Part shown: positions 54,773 to 63,657 of the stretch, one piece after another
Layout of the letters: every line of letters starts with the position of its first letter
How positions within the stretch are numbered: the stretch's first letter is position 1
DNA from: Streptomyces sp. RKAG290
Lineage (GTDB): Bacteria; Actinomycetota; Actinomycetes; Streptomycetales; Streptomycetaceae
DNA: 64,000 nucleotides
Direction: 5' to 3'
Assembly: GCF_023701695.1 (NCBI RefSeq)
Contig: NZ_JAJOZC010000001.1
Span: 3,011,894-3,075,893, forward strand
Notes under the pieces: model-generated
What the model saw: the letters and a program-made list of their open reading frames with translations, nothing else
What the model was told of the DNA's origin: nothing
Databases searched by the model: none
Made by a program: the position numbers and the translations under genes

Positions 54773-54813
54773 CCACCGCCGCCGGCCAGGCGCCGCGTAC
54801 GTAACGAAGAGAC

Positions 54814-54845
54814 AGCGGTTGGCCCGGAGGTCTGGGCCGACCGCT
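54814..54845 (+). terminator. Terminator after nagA
   Basis: AGCGGTTGGCCC with GGGCCGACCGCT (12 bp with one G-T pair), 8-base loop and a CTCTCTTT tail. The next genes therefore form a separate unit. Confidence 0.7.
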
Positions 54846-54951
54846 CTCTCTTTGGCATGATCGTCCGGGAAACAGGCAGGGAACCAGGCAGAAAGCGCGT
54901 TCCGGCGACGGACCCGCGCTCAGTTCACGTACGGATCGAAGGGCGGCCGCG

Positions 54952-55914
54952 GTGATCCTCACGGTCACGCTGAACACGGCGCTCGACCTGACGTACGGCG
55001 TTCCGGCCCTCGTCCCGCACTCCAGCCACCGGGTCACCGACCTGTCCGAGCGCCCCGGCGGCAAGGGCATCAACGTCGCCCGGGTCCTCGCCTCCCTCGG
55101 CCACCGCACAGTCGTCACCGGCTTCGCCGGCGGCGCCACCGGAGCCGTACTGCGCGAACTCCTCGCCGCCCTGCCCACGCGCCGGGCCGCCGGCGGCACC
55201 GAAACCGCTGCCGTGACCGACGCGCTCGTCCCCGTGGCCGGCGACACCCGCCGCACCCTGGCCGTCGTCGACCGGACCACCGGGGACACCACCCAGTTCA
55301 ACGAGCCCGGCCCCCACATCACCGCCGCCGAGTGGACCGCGTTCCTGCGCTCCTACCAGGAACTGCTCACCGGAGCAGACGCGGTCGCCCTGTGCGGCAG
55401 CCTGCCGCCCGGCATCCACGTCGGCGCCTACGCCGAACTGATCCGGCCGGCCCGCGCCGCGGGAGTCCCCGTGCTCCTGGACACCAGCGGCGAACCGCTG
55501 CGCCGCGGCATCGCCGCCCGCCCCGACCTCATCAAGCCGAACGCCGACGAGCTCGCCCAGCTCACCGGCTCCCGCGAACCCCTGCGTGCCACCCGCGACG
55601 CGCGCCGCCGCGGGGCGCACACGGTGATCGCGTCACTCGGCCCGGACGGCATGCTGGCGGTCACTCCCGACGGCAGCTGGCAGGCGTCCCCGCCCGCCCC
55701 CGTGAAGGGCAACCCGACCGGAGCGGGCGACTCCGCGGTGGCCGGACTGCTGTCCGGCCTCGTCGAGGGCCTGAGCTGGCCGGACCGGCTGCGACGGGCG
55801 GTGGCACTGTCGACGGCGACCGTGCTCTCCCCCACCGCCGGTGACTTCGACCGCGCGGCGTACGAGGAGCTGCTGCCGCGCGTCGCCATCGAGGAACACG
55901 CAACAGCGGCCTGA
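54952..55914 (+). CDS. PfkB-type 1-phosphofructokinase/tagatose-6-P kinase
   Basis: A 320-aa ribokinase-family kinase with LNTALDLTYGVPALVPHSSH, RPGGKGINVARVLASLGH and, near the end, GNPTGAGDSAVAGLLSG (catalytic Asp). The subgroup includes FruK, LacC and AgaZ-like enzymes. Directly followed, after 58 bases, by a class II aldolase of the tagatose/fructose type, it is better read as a hexose-6-phosphate kinase in amino-sugar or tagatose catabolism than as fructose PTS kinase, since no fruA lies here. GTG 54952 is preceded by GAAGGG. Confidence 0.84.
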   Translation: MILTVTLNTALDLTYGVPALVPHSSHRVTDLSERPGGKGINVARVLASLGHRTVVTGFAGGATGAVLRELLAALPTRRAAGGTETAAVTDALVPVAGDTRRTLAVVDRTTGDTTQFNEPGPHITAAEWTAFLRSYQELLTGADAVALCGSLPPGIHVGAYAELIRPARAAGVPVLLDTSGEPLRRGIAARPDLIKPNADELAQLTGSREPLRATRDARRRGAHTVIASLGPDGMLAVTPDGSWQASPPAPVKGNPTGAGDSAVAGLLSGLVEGLSWPDRLRRAVALSTATVLSPTAGDFDRAAYEELLPRVAIEEHATAA

Positions 55915-55972
55915 CGCCGCGCCCCCACCGGGCCCGTCCGACGACGGGCCCGAGGAAACAACAGAGGTCAGC

Positions 55973-56824
55973 ATGCCGCTCGTCAGCACCGGTGAACTCG
56001 TCTCCGCCGCCCAGGCCCAGGGACGCGGGATCGCCGCCTTCAACGTCATCACGCTGGAACACGCGGAGGCCATCGCCACCGGGGCGGAGCGCGCCGGCGC
56101 CCCCGCCATCCTGCAGATCTCCGAGAACGCCGTGAAGTTCCACGGCGGGCGGCTCGCGCCCGTCGCGGCCGCGGCCGCCGCCGTCGCCCGCACCTCGGGC
56201 GCACCGCTCGCCCTCCACCTGGACCACGTCGAGTCCGTCGAGCTGCTGCACCAGGCGCACGACGAGGGCTTCGGCTCGGTGATGTTCGACGCCTCCAAGC
56301 TCTCCTACGAGGAGAACGTGCGGGTCACCGCCGAAGCGGTCGCCTGGGGCCACGCGCGCGGCATCTGGATCGAGGCGGAGCTCGGCAAGGTCGGCGGCAA
56401 GGAGGGCGAGGCCCCGCTCGACGCCCACGCCCCCGGCGTCCGCACCGACCCGGCCGAGGCCGCCGCCTACGTCCGCGCCACCGGGGTGGACGCGCTGGCC
56501 GTCGCGGTCGGCTCCTCGCACGCCATGACCGAGCGCACCGCCGCCCTGGACCACGCCCTGATCGGCCGGCTGCGCGACGCCGTCCCCGTCCCGCTGGTGC
56601 TGCACGGCTCCAGCGGCGTCCCGGACGACGAGATCCGCCAGGCCGTCGCGGCCTCCGGCATGGTCAAGATCAACGTGGGCACGGCGCTGAACACCGCGTT
56701 CACCGGAGCGGTCCGGGCCCACCTGGCGCAGAACACCACGGGAGTGGACCCGCGCAAGTACCTCGCCCCCGGCCGCGAGGCCATGGCCGCGACGGTGGCC
56801 GGCTTCCTGGCCCTGATGGGCTGA
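55973..56824 (+). CDS. Class II aldolase, KbaY/GatY-like
   Basis: A 283-aa class II (zinc) ketose-bisphosphate aldolase. AFNVITLEHAEAIATGAERA starts the barrel, APLALHLDHVESVELLHQAH gives the metal-binding His pair, EAELGKVGGKEGEAP and the GSSHAMTERT segment follow, and VLHGSSGVPDDEIRQAVAASG carries another His. The length and motifs place it near KbaY/GatY (tagatose-1,6-bisphosphate aldolase) or short Fba types. It would produce glyceraldehyde-3-phosphate and dihydroxyacetone phosphate. ATG 55973 follows AGAGG. It lies in an operon with the upstream PfkB kinase. Confidence 0.84.
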   Translation: MPLVSTGELVSAAQAQGRGIAAFNVITLEHAEAIATGAERAGAPAILQISENAVKFHGGRLAPVAAAAAAVARTSGAPLALHLDHVESVELLHQAHDEGFGSVMFDASKLSYEENVRVTAEAVAWGHARGIWIEAELGKVGGKEGEAPLDAHAPGVRTDPAEAAAYVRATGVDALAVAVGSSHAMTERTAALDHALIGRLRDAVPVPLVLHGSSGVPDDEIRQAVAASGMVKINVGTALNTAFTGAVRAHLAQNTTGVDPRKYLAPGREAMAATVAGFLALMG

Positions 56825-56846
56825 GCCCGCAGCACCGGGAAACGGC

Positions 56847-56878
56847 CCGGCCCCCTCGCCCGGAGGCGAGGGGGCCGG
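56847..56878. terminator. Bidirectional terminator
   Basis: Perfect 14-bp stem (56847-56860 with 56865-56878) and 4-base loop, between convergent genes. Confidence 0.85.
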
Positions 56879-56898
56879 AATGCTCGGGGCCGGGCGGT

Positions 56899-57879
56899 TC
56901 AGTGCTCCTGGTGACCGGCCTTCAGCGACAGCTGGTCCAGGTTGGCGTCACACTGGTCGCCCTCGTTGCAGGAGATCGTCAGGGTGTTCGCGCCCTTGGC
57001 GAGGTTGACGTAGGCGAAGGTCCGCGTCCACCCCTTCTCCAGATCGCCCTCGGGGGCGTTGGCGAAGTTCTTCATGTTGATGGACCGCGGGTCCTCGGAG
57101 TTGACCGTGAGGGACGTCTTGGCGTCCTTGCCCGGCACGCCGTACGTCACGTAGAGGGTGTACTCGCCGGCCTTCGGCACCTCGACGGACCAGCTCGCGG
57201 ACCTGCCGACCTCGTTGAGGTTGATGTACTGGCCGTTGTTGCTCTTGGCACCCTTGACGGTGTTGTCCAGCGCGGCCGTGCCACCGAGCTTCAGCGACGC
57301 CGCGTCCTGCTTCGGGAGCCGGACGGGGGCTGCCGCGCTCTCGGACTGCTGCGGCTTCGGCGACTCCTCGACCTGGCCCGCCGCGCCGGAGGAGGACGTG
57401 GCGTCGTCCGTCTTCTTGCCCTTGTCGCCGTCGCCCGTCATCAGCGCGGCACCGATGCCGATGAGCACGACCGCGACCACCGCGACCGCGCCGATCAGCA
57501 GACCCTTGGTGTTGGGGCCGCCCCTGCCGGGGCCGCCGCCACTGCCGCGGCCGCCCTGGTGCGGCACCTGCGCGGTGGTGGCACCGCCGGGATACGTCTC
57601 GGGGGCCGCGTACTGCGCCTGGGGCTGACCGTACTGCGCCTGCTGCGGCGGGTAGCCGTAGGAACCCTGCTGCGGCACCTGCTGCCCGTACTGACGCTCA
57701 CCGACGGTCCGGACCTGGTTGTACGAGGTCCTGGGCACACCCGGCTGCGCCGCGGGGCCCGGGTAGCCGTAGCCGCCCTGACCACCTGGCGGCTGTGCGC
57801 CGGCCGCCCGCCCGTCCTCGTAGAGGTAGCCGAACGGATCGTCGTCCTCGGGCGTGCTCGCGCCGTTGTTCCCGGCCAT
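56899..57879 (-). CDS. Single-pass membrane protein with C-terminal CBM-like domain
   Basis: A 326-aa protein. The N-terminal 120 residues are cytoplasmic, rich in Gly, Gln, Pro and Tyr (GGYGYPGPAAQPG, YGYPPQQAQYGQPQAQYAA). One transmembrane helix follows (LLIGAVAVVAVVLIGIGAAL), then a Ser/Thr/Lys linker. The outer domain (LKLGGTAALDNTVKGAKSNN, VEVPKAGEYTLYVTYGVPGK, ANTLTISCNEGDQCDANLDQ) resembles CBM35/CBM6 carbohydrate-binding modules. Role unknown; it might bind cell wall or polysaccharide. ATG 57879 (MAGNNGAS) is preferred, with GAGGAG upstream. Confidence 0.78.
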   Translation of the reverse strand: MAGNNGASTPEDDDPFGYLYEDGRAAGAQPPGGQGGYGYPGPAAQPGVPRTSYNQVRTVGERQYGQQVPQQGSYGYPPQQAQYGQPQAQYAAPETYPGGATTAQVPHQGGRGSGGGPGRGGPNTKGLLIGAVAVVAVVLIGIGAALMTGDGDKGKKTDDATSSSGAAGQVEESPKPQQSESAAAPVRLPKQDAASLKLGGTAALDNTVKGAKSNNGQYINLNEVGRSASWSVEVPKAGEYTLYVTYGVPGKDAKTSLTVNSEDPRSINMKNFANAPEGDLEKGWTRTFAYVNLAKGANTLTISCNEGDQCDANLDQLSLKAGHQEH

Positions 57880-58031
57880 CCCTGGGTCACTCCTCACCAT
57901 GTCGCCAGCCGTCGCCGTATGCGGTCAGCAGTCGCCGACCGGCCGAGCCTACCCCGAACGGAGCACGCCAAGAATTGAGGAAGGGGCGCCGGGAACCGGG
58001 GTGGGGTAAGCGGCGGACAGGCCGGCAAACG

Positions 58032-59681
58032 TCAGCCGGCCCTGCGGTGAACCTTCGACCGGGACCGCTTCTCCACGTACATCCGCTGGTCGGCGGAGCG
58101 CAGCACCTCTTCCGCCGTCATGCCGCAGGCGGCCCATCCGATGCCGAAGCTCGCCCCGACGCGGACCGCCCGGCCGTCGACCCGAATGGGCGGAATGATG
58201 GCGTTACGCAGGCGTACGGCCAGGTCCGCGGCGTCTGCGGACCCCAGACCGTCCGCGAGAACGACGAATTCGTCACCCCCGAGCCGGGCGACGGTGTCCC
58301 CGTCGCGGACACAGGTGGTGAGCCGGCGGGCGACCTCGATGAGGACCGCGTCACCGGTGTGGTGGCCGAAGCGGTCGTTGATCGACTTGAAGCCGTCGAG
58401 GTCGCAGAAGAGGACCGCGAGGCCCTTGGACCCGTCGTCGTTCACCGTGTCGGGTGCGACGGAATGCACATGGTGGTCGTACGGGGCGACGGCCGGTCCG
58501 GCGTCGAAACCGTCGGACGGGAAGCCGTGCACCCGGCCGTCGTCGACGTCGCCGTACGCCGCGTCCAGCGCCTGGACGTCCGTGGACGCCACCGAGTGCG
58601 GGCGCTCGCACAGCCGGGCACCGAGGCGGGACCGCAGCTCCGCGCTGTTGGGGAGGCCGGTCAGCGCGTCGTGCGAGGCGCGGTGCGCGAGGTTCAGCTC
58701 GTGCCGCTTGCGCTCCTCTATGTCCTCGACATGGGTGAGCAGGAAGCGCGGCCCGTCCGCGGTGTCCGCGACGACGGAGTTGCGCAGCGAGACCCAGAGG
58801 TAGGTGCCGTCCCGGCGGCCCAGCCGCAACTCGGCGCGGCCGCCCTCGGCGGACGTACGGAGCAGGGTGCCGATGTCCTCGGGGTGCACCAGGTCGGCGA
58901 AGGCGTAGCGGCGCAGCACCGAGGCGGGGCGGCCCAGCAGCCGGCACAGGGCGTCGTTGGTGCGCAGCAGCCGGCCGTGCTGGTCGCCGCCCATCTCCGC
59001 GATGGCCATGCCGCTGGGGGCGTACTCGAAGGCCTGGCGGAAGGATTCCTCACTGGCCCGCAGCGCCTGCTGTTCGCGCTCCAGGCGGACCAGGGCGCGC
59101 TGCATGTTGGCCCGGAGCCTGGCGTTACTGATCGCAATGGCCGACTGGGAGGCGTACATCTGGAGCGCCTCGCGGCCCCAGGCGCCGGGGCGCCGGCCGT
59201 TGCGGGGGCGGTCGACGGATATGACGCCGAGGAGGTCCTGACCGCCGCCCGACGCGTACATCGGGGCGTAGAGCCGGTCCTGGGGGTGCCACTCGTCCTC
59301 GAAGCGGGGTTCGGGCCCCTCGGTGTGCCACTGCGGGACGTCGTCGTCGAGGAGGACCCAGCCGTCGGTGTGCGGTATGAAGCGGAGCCCGTCCCAGGTC
59401 TCGCCCATGGCCAGCCGGCGCTCCCAGGAGTTGCGGGAGCCGACGCGGCCGGTGATCAGGGCCTCGGCGGCACTGTTGCCCGCGAAGGCGGCGACGACGA
59501 GGTCACCGTCGGGACGGACGAGATTGACGCAGGCCAGCTCGTAGCCAAGACCGGCGACGATTCCGTCGGCCACGGTCTGCAGGGTGTCGGCCAGGCTCCG
59601 CGCCGTATTGAGATCGCCCACGGCCTGGTGCAGCTGCCGCATCGTCGCAAGACGGACGTACGGCTCCGACTCGGCCTCCAT
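58032..59681 (-). CDS. cdgB: Diguanylate cyclase with GAF and PAS domains
   Basis: A 549-aa c-di-GMP synthase. Residues about 1-180 form a GAF-type sensor (MEAESEPYVRLATMRQLHQA), then a PAS/PAC domain (EESFRQAFEYAPSGMAIAEM to FLLTHVEDIEERKRHE), then a GGDEF domain with ARLGGDEFVVLADGL. An RDGD product-inhibition site stands five residues before GGDEF, so both activity and feedback look intact; no EAL domain. GAF-PAS-GGDEF layout matches CdgB of Streptomyces, a BldD-regulated developmental cyclase. ATG 59681 follows GGGGAG by eight bases; ATG 59723 is an alternative. Confidence 0.9.
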   Translation of the reverse strand: MEAESEPYVRLATMRQLHQAVGDLNTARSLADTLQTVADGIVAGLGYELACVNLVRPDGDLVVAAFAGNSAAEALITGRVGSRNSWERRLAMGETWDGLRFIPHTDGWVLLDDDVPQWHTEGPEPRFEDEWHPQDRLYAPMYASGGGQDLLGVISVDRPRNGRRPGAWGREALQMYASQSAIAISNARLRANMQRALVRLEREQQALRASEESFRQAFEYAPSGMAIAEMGGDQHGRLLRTNDALCRLLGRPASVLRRYAFADLVHPEDIGTLLRTSAEGGRAELRLGRRDGTYLWVSLRNSVVADTADGPRFLLTHVEDIEERKRHELNLAHRASHDALTGLPNSAELRSRLGARLCERPHSVASTDVQALDAAYGDVDDGRVHGFPSDGFDAGPAVAPYDHHVHSVAPDTVNDDGSKGLAVLFCDLDGFKSINDRFGHHTGDAVLIEVARRLTTCVRDGDTVARLGGDEFVVLADGLGSADAADLAVRLRNAIIPPIRVDGRAVRVGASFGIGWAACGMTAEEVLRSADQRMYVEKRSRSKVHRRAG

Positions 59682-60014
59682 CGCTCGCACTCCCCGAGAC
59701 CTCGACAGCACTCCAGGTTTCATATCGGCGCACTTAACGTACTAACTGCAGTGTCACGGCCACTGAATCACAGTGAGCTGTGCACCCGGTACTCAGGGTC
59801 AACAAATATTGCACTCTGTGACTCAAGTCACAACAGATGGTGAAGCGTCCCAAGTGTCACCGGAAAGTGGCCCGTCCTCCTCCCGCGCGCGCGGCGCGAT
59901 GTTCCTGAAAGCAAAAGAGCATACGACCACCCGCCGGGGTCCGGCAGGTCCTAGGACCTGACTGGTCCCCTGGCCCGATGCGGCGGCGCATCCCACGCGG
60001 CTAGCGTTCCCGGT
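59682..60014. other. Divergent control region between cdgB and flavin reductase
   Basis: About 330 bases, more A+T-rich than usual around 59720-59830. It contains the palindrome at 59945-59960 and a -10-like TAGCGT (60002-60007). I see no gene in it. Confidence 0.45.
59945..59960. promoter_or_regulatory. Perfect 16-bp palindrome, likely operator
   Basis: CAGGTCCTAGGACCTG is a perfect palindrome 55 bases before the flavin reductase start, close to the expected -35 zone. The regulator is unknown. Confidence 0.55.
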
Positions 60015-60578
60015 GTGTTGCACACGAAGCCCCCTGCCCCGCGTTCCGAGCCCATCCCCCATGCTGAGGGGGTGAGCAACGACGAGTTCCGCGGCGCCCT
60101 CGCCCGACTGGCCGCCGGCGTGGTGCTGGTGACCGCCCAGGAGCCGCCACTGGACGAGGACGGTCGCGGCGAGGACGTCGGCATGACCGCGACCGCCTTC
60201 ATGTCGGTGTCGCTGGATCCGCCGCTGGTCATGGTGAGCCTGCGCAACGACTCACGGATGGACGACCTGCTGGCGGAACAGCCCCTGTGGGCCGTCTCGG
60301 TGCTGTCGGAGAGCCAGCGGCACATCGCCGGGCGGTTCGCCATGAAGGGCCGGATCAGTGACCGGCTGCTGTTCGCGGACATCCCCTACGTACGCGGGGA
60401 GATCACCGGCGCACCGCTGGCCGGGGGCGCGCTCGCCACGCTGGAGTGCCGTACGGAGCAGCGGATCGTGGCGGGTGACCACACGCTGGTGATCGGACGG
60501 GTGCTCACCGCGCAGCTGCCGAGCGGGGACGGCGGGCCGCTGACGTACTTCCGTGGGCGCTACCGGCAGCTGGGCTGA
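60015..60578 (+). CDS. Flavin reductase family protein
   Basis: A 187-aa FMN-binding split-barrel protein of the flavin reductase-like family (PF01613). Core FRGALARLAAGVVLVTAQE, VGMTATAFMSVSLDPPLVMV and DHTLVIGRVLTAQ are typical. It probably supplies reduced flavin to a monooxygenase encoded elsewhere, or acts on small aromatics. GTG 60015 lies where transcription should begin after TAGCGT, so the message is probably leaderless; GTG 60072 (VSNDEFRG) is an alternative. Confidence 0.85.
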   Translation: MLHTKPPAPRSEPIPHAEGVSNDEFRGALARLAAGVVLVTAQEPPLDEDGRGEDVGMTATAFMSVSLDPPLVMVSLRNDSRMDDLLAEQPLWAVSVLSESQRHIAGRFAMKGRISDRLLFADIPYVRGEITGAPLAGGALATLECRTEQRIVAGDHTLVIGRVLTAQLPSGDGGPLTYFRGRYRQLG

Positions 60579-60590
60579 CGGCGCCGGAGT

Positions 60591-61016
60591 TCACCAGTCG
60601 CGGCCCGAGCGGCCGCGCTTGGTGTCGCCGCGCTGCTTCTTCTCGCGCAGCCGCCGCTCGTTGATCCCGCGCGGGATCTTGCGCTTCACGCGCGGCTTGG
60701 GGGGCGGCGCCGTCGCCTCGGCCAGCAGGGCGGTGAGCCGTACGGCAGCGGTTTCGCGGTTGCGCCACTGCGAGCGGTGCTCCGAGGACCGCACCGACAC
60801 CACGCCGTTGACCAGCCGGCTCGCCAGCCGTTCCAGCGCGCGCGCCTTCCACACCTCGGGCAGCGACTCGGTCGCCGCGAGGTCGAAGCGGAGTTCCACC
60901 TGGGAGTCGCTGGTGTTGACGTGCTGCCCGCCGGGCCCGGAGGACCGCGAGAAACGCCACATGAGCTCGGCCTCCGGCAGGGAGACCGCACCGCGGATGA
61001 CATAGGGCCCGGACAT
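60591..61016 (-). CDS. arfB: Ribosome-rescue peptidyl-tRNA hydrolase ArfB
   Basis: A 141-aa class I release-factor-like protein with SSGPGGQHVNTSDS carrying the hydrolytic GGQ, no codon-recognition domain, and a basic C-terminal tail (PKPRVKRKIPRGINERRLRE...KKQRGDTKRGRSGRDW) of the sort that threads into the empty mRNA channel. ArfB frees ribosomes stalled at the 3' ends of messages. ATG 61016 (MSGPYVIRG) is preferred; ATG 61025 three codons earlier is possible. It is convergent with the flavin reductase gene, 12 bases away. Confidence 0.92.
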   Translation of the reverse strand: MSGPYVIRGAVSLPEAELMWRFSRSSGPGGQHVNTSDSQVELRFDLAATESLPEVWKARALERLASRLVNGVVSVRSSEHRSQWRNRETAAVRLTALLAEATAPPPKPRVKRKIPRGINERRLREKKQRGDTKRGRSGRDW

Positions 61017-61196
61017 GACACCCATGTTCCCCGCCCCACCGGCCGTTCGTCACCTTCTTTTGCCGCACCCCGTCATCAGTTCGGTAAAGAAAGTAAAGGC
61101 GGAAGGAACCTCACGGTCCCCTGCCTGCGTTATGAACTGTGACGGTAGCTTCGTGATGACACGAAGCCCGCACCCGACAGATGAAAGGGACTTCCC

Positions 61197-61772
61197 ATGG
61201 CAGTAAGCCTGTCCAAGGGCGGCAACGTCTCCCTCACCAAGGAGGCCCCCGGCCTCACCGCCGTCACGGTCGGCCTCGGCTGGGACGTCCGGACCACCAC
61301 CGGCACCGACTTCGACCTCGACGCCTCCGCCATCGCGGTCAACGCCGCCGGCAAGGTCTTCTCCGACGGTCACTTCGTCTTCTTCAACAACAAGGCGACG
61401 CCGGACCAGACCATCGTGCACACCGGTGACAACGTCACGGGTGAGGGCGAGGGCGACGACGAGCAGATCAACGTCAACCTGGCGGGCCTGCCGGCCGACA
61501 TCGACAAGATCGTCTTCCCGGTGTCGATCTACGACGCCGAGACCCGCAGCCAGAACTTCGGCCAGGTGCGCAACGCGTACATCCGCATCCTCAACCAGGC
61601 CGGCGGCGCCGAGATCGCCCGCTACGACCTGAGCGAGGACGCCGCCACCGAGACCGCCATGGTCTTCGGCGAGCTGTACCGCAACGGCGCCGAGTGGAAG
61701 TTCCGCGCCGTCGGCCAGGGCTACGCCTCCGGCCTGCGCGGCATCGCCCAGGACTTCGGCGTCACTCTCTGA
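61197..61772 (+). CDS. terD: TerD family protein
   Basis: A 191-aa TerD-type calcium-binding stress protein: [60 protein letters not shown] and [14 protein letters not shown] with the acidic residues that hold Ca2+. The family takes part in tellurite resistance and in Streptomyces development. GAAAGG stands before ATG 61197. A single gene; no terABC neighbours. A strong terminator follows. Confidence 0.95.
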   Translation: MAVSLSKGGNVSLTKEAPGLTAVTVGLGWDVRTTTGTDFDLDASAIAVNAAGKVFSDGHFVFFNNKATPDQTIVHTGDNVTGEGEGDDEQINVNLAGLPADIDKIVFPVSIYDAETRSQNFGQVRNAYIRILNQAGGAEIARYDLSEDAATETAMVFGELYRNGAEWKFRAVGQGYASGLRGIAQDFGVTL

Positions 61773-61794
61773 CGCTCCGTCCGTCCGCTTCACC

Positions 61795-61829
61795 GGAGCC
61801 CCCGGCCGCGTCCTGCGGCCGGGGGCTCC
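61795..61829 (+). terminator. Terminator after terD
   Basis: Perfect 15-bp stem GGAGCCCCCGGCCGC with GCGGCCGGGGGCTCC and a 5-base loop. Confidence 0.85.
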
Positions 61830-62048
61830 CGCGTGTCCGCATACCACTGGACGCGCCCCGACACGGGGAACGCCACGCGGTGTTGTCCAACTGCCGGAAG
61901 TCCGCCGGATAGCGGACACAGACGTACCTCAGTCGGACAAGAACTGGTCAAAGAATTGTGAGGTAATTGTTGGTACACCGTCAATGTCGGTCATTCAGTG
62001 GCACGCTCTCGGCTCGTAACCCCCCACGGAACGAGCAACGGAGAGCCC

Positions 62049-63629
62049 ATGACCCCCCACATGAACACCCGTCGCGCCGCAGCCCTGGCCGCCGTGGCCG
62101 CGATGGTCGTCGTCGGAGTGCAGACCGGAGCGGCGAACGCCGCCCCGGGCACTCCGAACGACGGTTCCTCCGCCTCTCGCACCACCTCGCCCGCCCTGAC
62201 GAGCGCCTCCCTGCGCTCGGCCGCCATCAAGTCGGCCCAGACGGACGCCTCCTCGACCGCCGGCACGCTCGGGCTCGGCAGCAAGGAGAAGCTGGTTGCC
62301 CGTGACGTGATCAAGGACGCCAAGGGCACCGTCCACACCCGCTACGAGCGCACCTACGACGGACTGCCCGTCCGCGGCGGCGACCTCGTGACCCACGTCG
62401 CGAGCAACGGCAAGCTCAAGAGCGTCACCAAGGCGACGAACGCCAAGATATCCGTGCCGTCGACCACGCCGAAGATCAAGACGGCGGCCAGCGCCCGCAA
62501 GGTGATCTGGGCGGGCAGCGGCAAGGCCGTCCTCGCGCTGGAGACCGTGAAGACCGGGGTGCAGAAGGACGGCACCCCGAGCCGCAAGCGCGTCATCACC
62601 GACGCCACCACCGGCAAGGTCCTGCGCAGCTACGAGGAGATCGAGACCGCCGGCGTCGGCAACAGCCAGTACAGCGGCAAGGTCGACCTCTCCACCACCG
62701 CCGCCGGCTCCGGCTTCGAGCTGACCGACGGCGACCGCGGCGGCCACAAGACGTACGACCTGAACCAGGGCGAGAGCGGCACCGGTGACCTGGTCACCGA
62801 CGACGACGACACGTGGGGCGACGGCACCGGCAACGACCGCCAGACCGCCGCGGTCGACGCCCACTACGGCGCCGCGAAGACCTGGGACTTCTACAAGTCG
62901 GCGCTCGGCCGCAACGGCATCGCGGGCGACGGCAAGGCCGCGTACTCCCGGGTCCACTACGGCGACGCGTACGTCAACGCGTTCTGGGACGACAGCTGCT
63001 TCTGCATGACGTACGGCGACGGCGCCGACAACAAGAGCGCCCTCACCGGCCTCGACGTCGCCGGCCACGAGATGAGCCACGGGCTGACCGCGTCGACCGC
63101 CGCCCTCGAGTACGCCGGTGAGTCCGGCGGCCTCAACGAGGCCACCAGTGACATCTTCGGCACCTCGGTGGAGTTCTTCGCCGACAACGCCACGGACGTC
63201 GGCGACTACCTCATCGGCGAGAAGATCGACATCAACGGCGACGGCACCCCGCTGCGCTACATGGACAAGCCCAGCAAGGACGGCGGCTCGGCCGACGCCT
63301 GGTCCGCCGGCGTCGGCGACCTCGACGTCCACTACTCGTCCGGTGTCGCCAACCACTTCTTCTACCTGCTGTCCGAGGGCAGCGGCGCGAAGACCATCAA
63401 CGGCGTCGACTACGACTCCCCGACCTCCGACGGCTCCACGGTCACCGGCATCGGCCGGGACAAGGCCGTCCAGATCTGGTACAAGGCCCTCTCCGAGTAC
63501 ATGACCTCGACCACCGACTACGCGGCCGCCCGCACGGCGACCGAGAAGGCGGCGACCGACCTCTACGGCGCGGACAGCGCCGAGCTGACCGCAGTCGACG
63601 CCGCCTGGAGCGGCGTCAACGTGAAGTAA
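62049..63629 (+). CDS. Secreted M4 (thermolysin) family metalloprotease
   Basis: A 526-aa pre-pro-protease. Signal peptide MTPHMNTRRAAALAAVAAMV...ANA, FTP propeptide (HTRYERTYDGLPVRGGDLVT), then the M4 catalytic domain. Zinc ligands are the His pair in AGHEMSHGLTA (HEMSH) and Glu in SGGLNEATSD; CFCMTYGDGADNKSA precedes them. The late HYSSGVANHFFYLLSEG contains the catalytic His. ATG 62049 follows GGAGAG. It should be secreted and auto-cleaved. It ends 29 bases before the convergent peptidase gene. Confidence 0.94.
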   Translation: MTPHMNTRRAAALAAVAAMVVVGVQTGAANAAPGTPNDGSSASRTTSPALTSASLRSAAIKSAQTDASSTAGTLGLGSKEKLVARDVIKDAKGTVHTRYERTYDGLPVRGGDLVTHVASNGKLKSVTKATNAKISVPSTTPKIKTAASARKVIWAGSGKAVLALETVKTGVQKDGTPSRKRVITDATTGKVLRSYEEIETAGVGNSQYSGKVDLSTTAAGSGFELTDGDRGGHKTYDLNQGESGTGDLVTDDDDTWGDGTGNDRQTAAVDAHYGAAKTWDFYKSALGRNGIAGDGKAAYSRVHYGDAYVNAFWDDSCFCMTYGDGADNKSALTGLDVAGHEMSHGLTASTAALEYAGESGGLNEATSDIFGTSVEFFADNATDVGDYLIGEKIDINGDGTPLRYMDKPSKDGGSADAWSAGVGDLDVHYSSGVANHFFYLLSEGSGAKTINGVDYDSPTSDGSTVTGIGRDKAVQIWYKALSEYMTSTTDYAAARTATEKAATDLYGADSAELTAVDAAWSGVNVK

Positions 63630-63657
63630 CCAGCACTCCGTTGCTCCCGGGAGCCGG

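Noticed and set aside
59720..59790. BldD box upstream of cdgB
   Set aside because: GTGACACTGCAGTTAG on the minus strand is close to the consensus but has one base too many between the halves; not strong enough to call.
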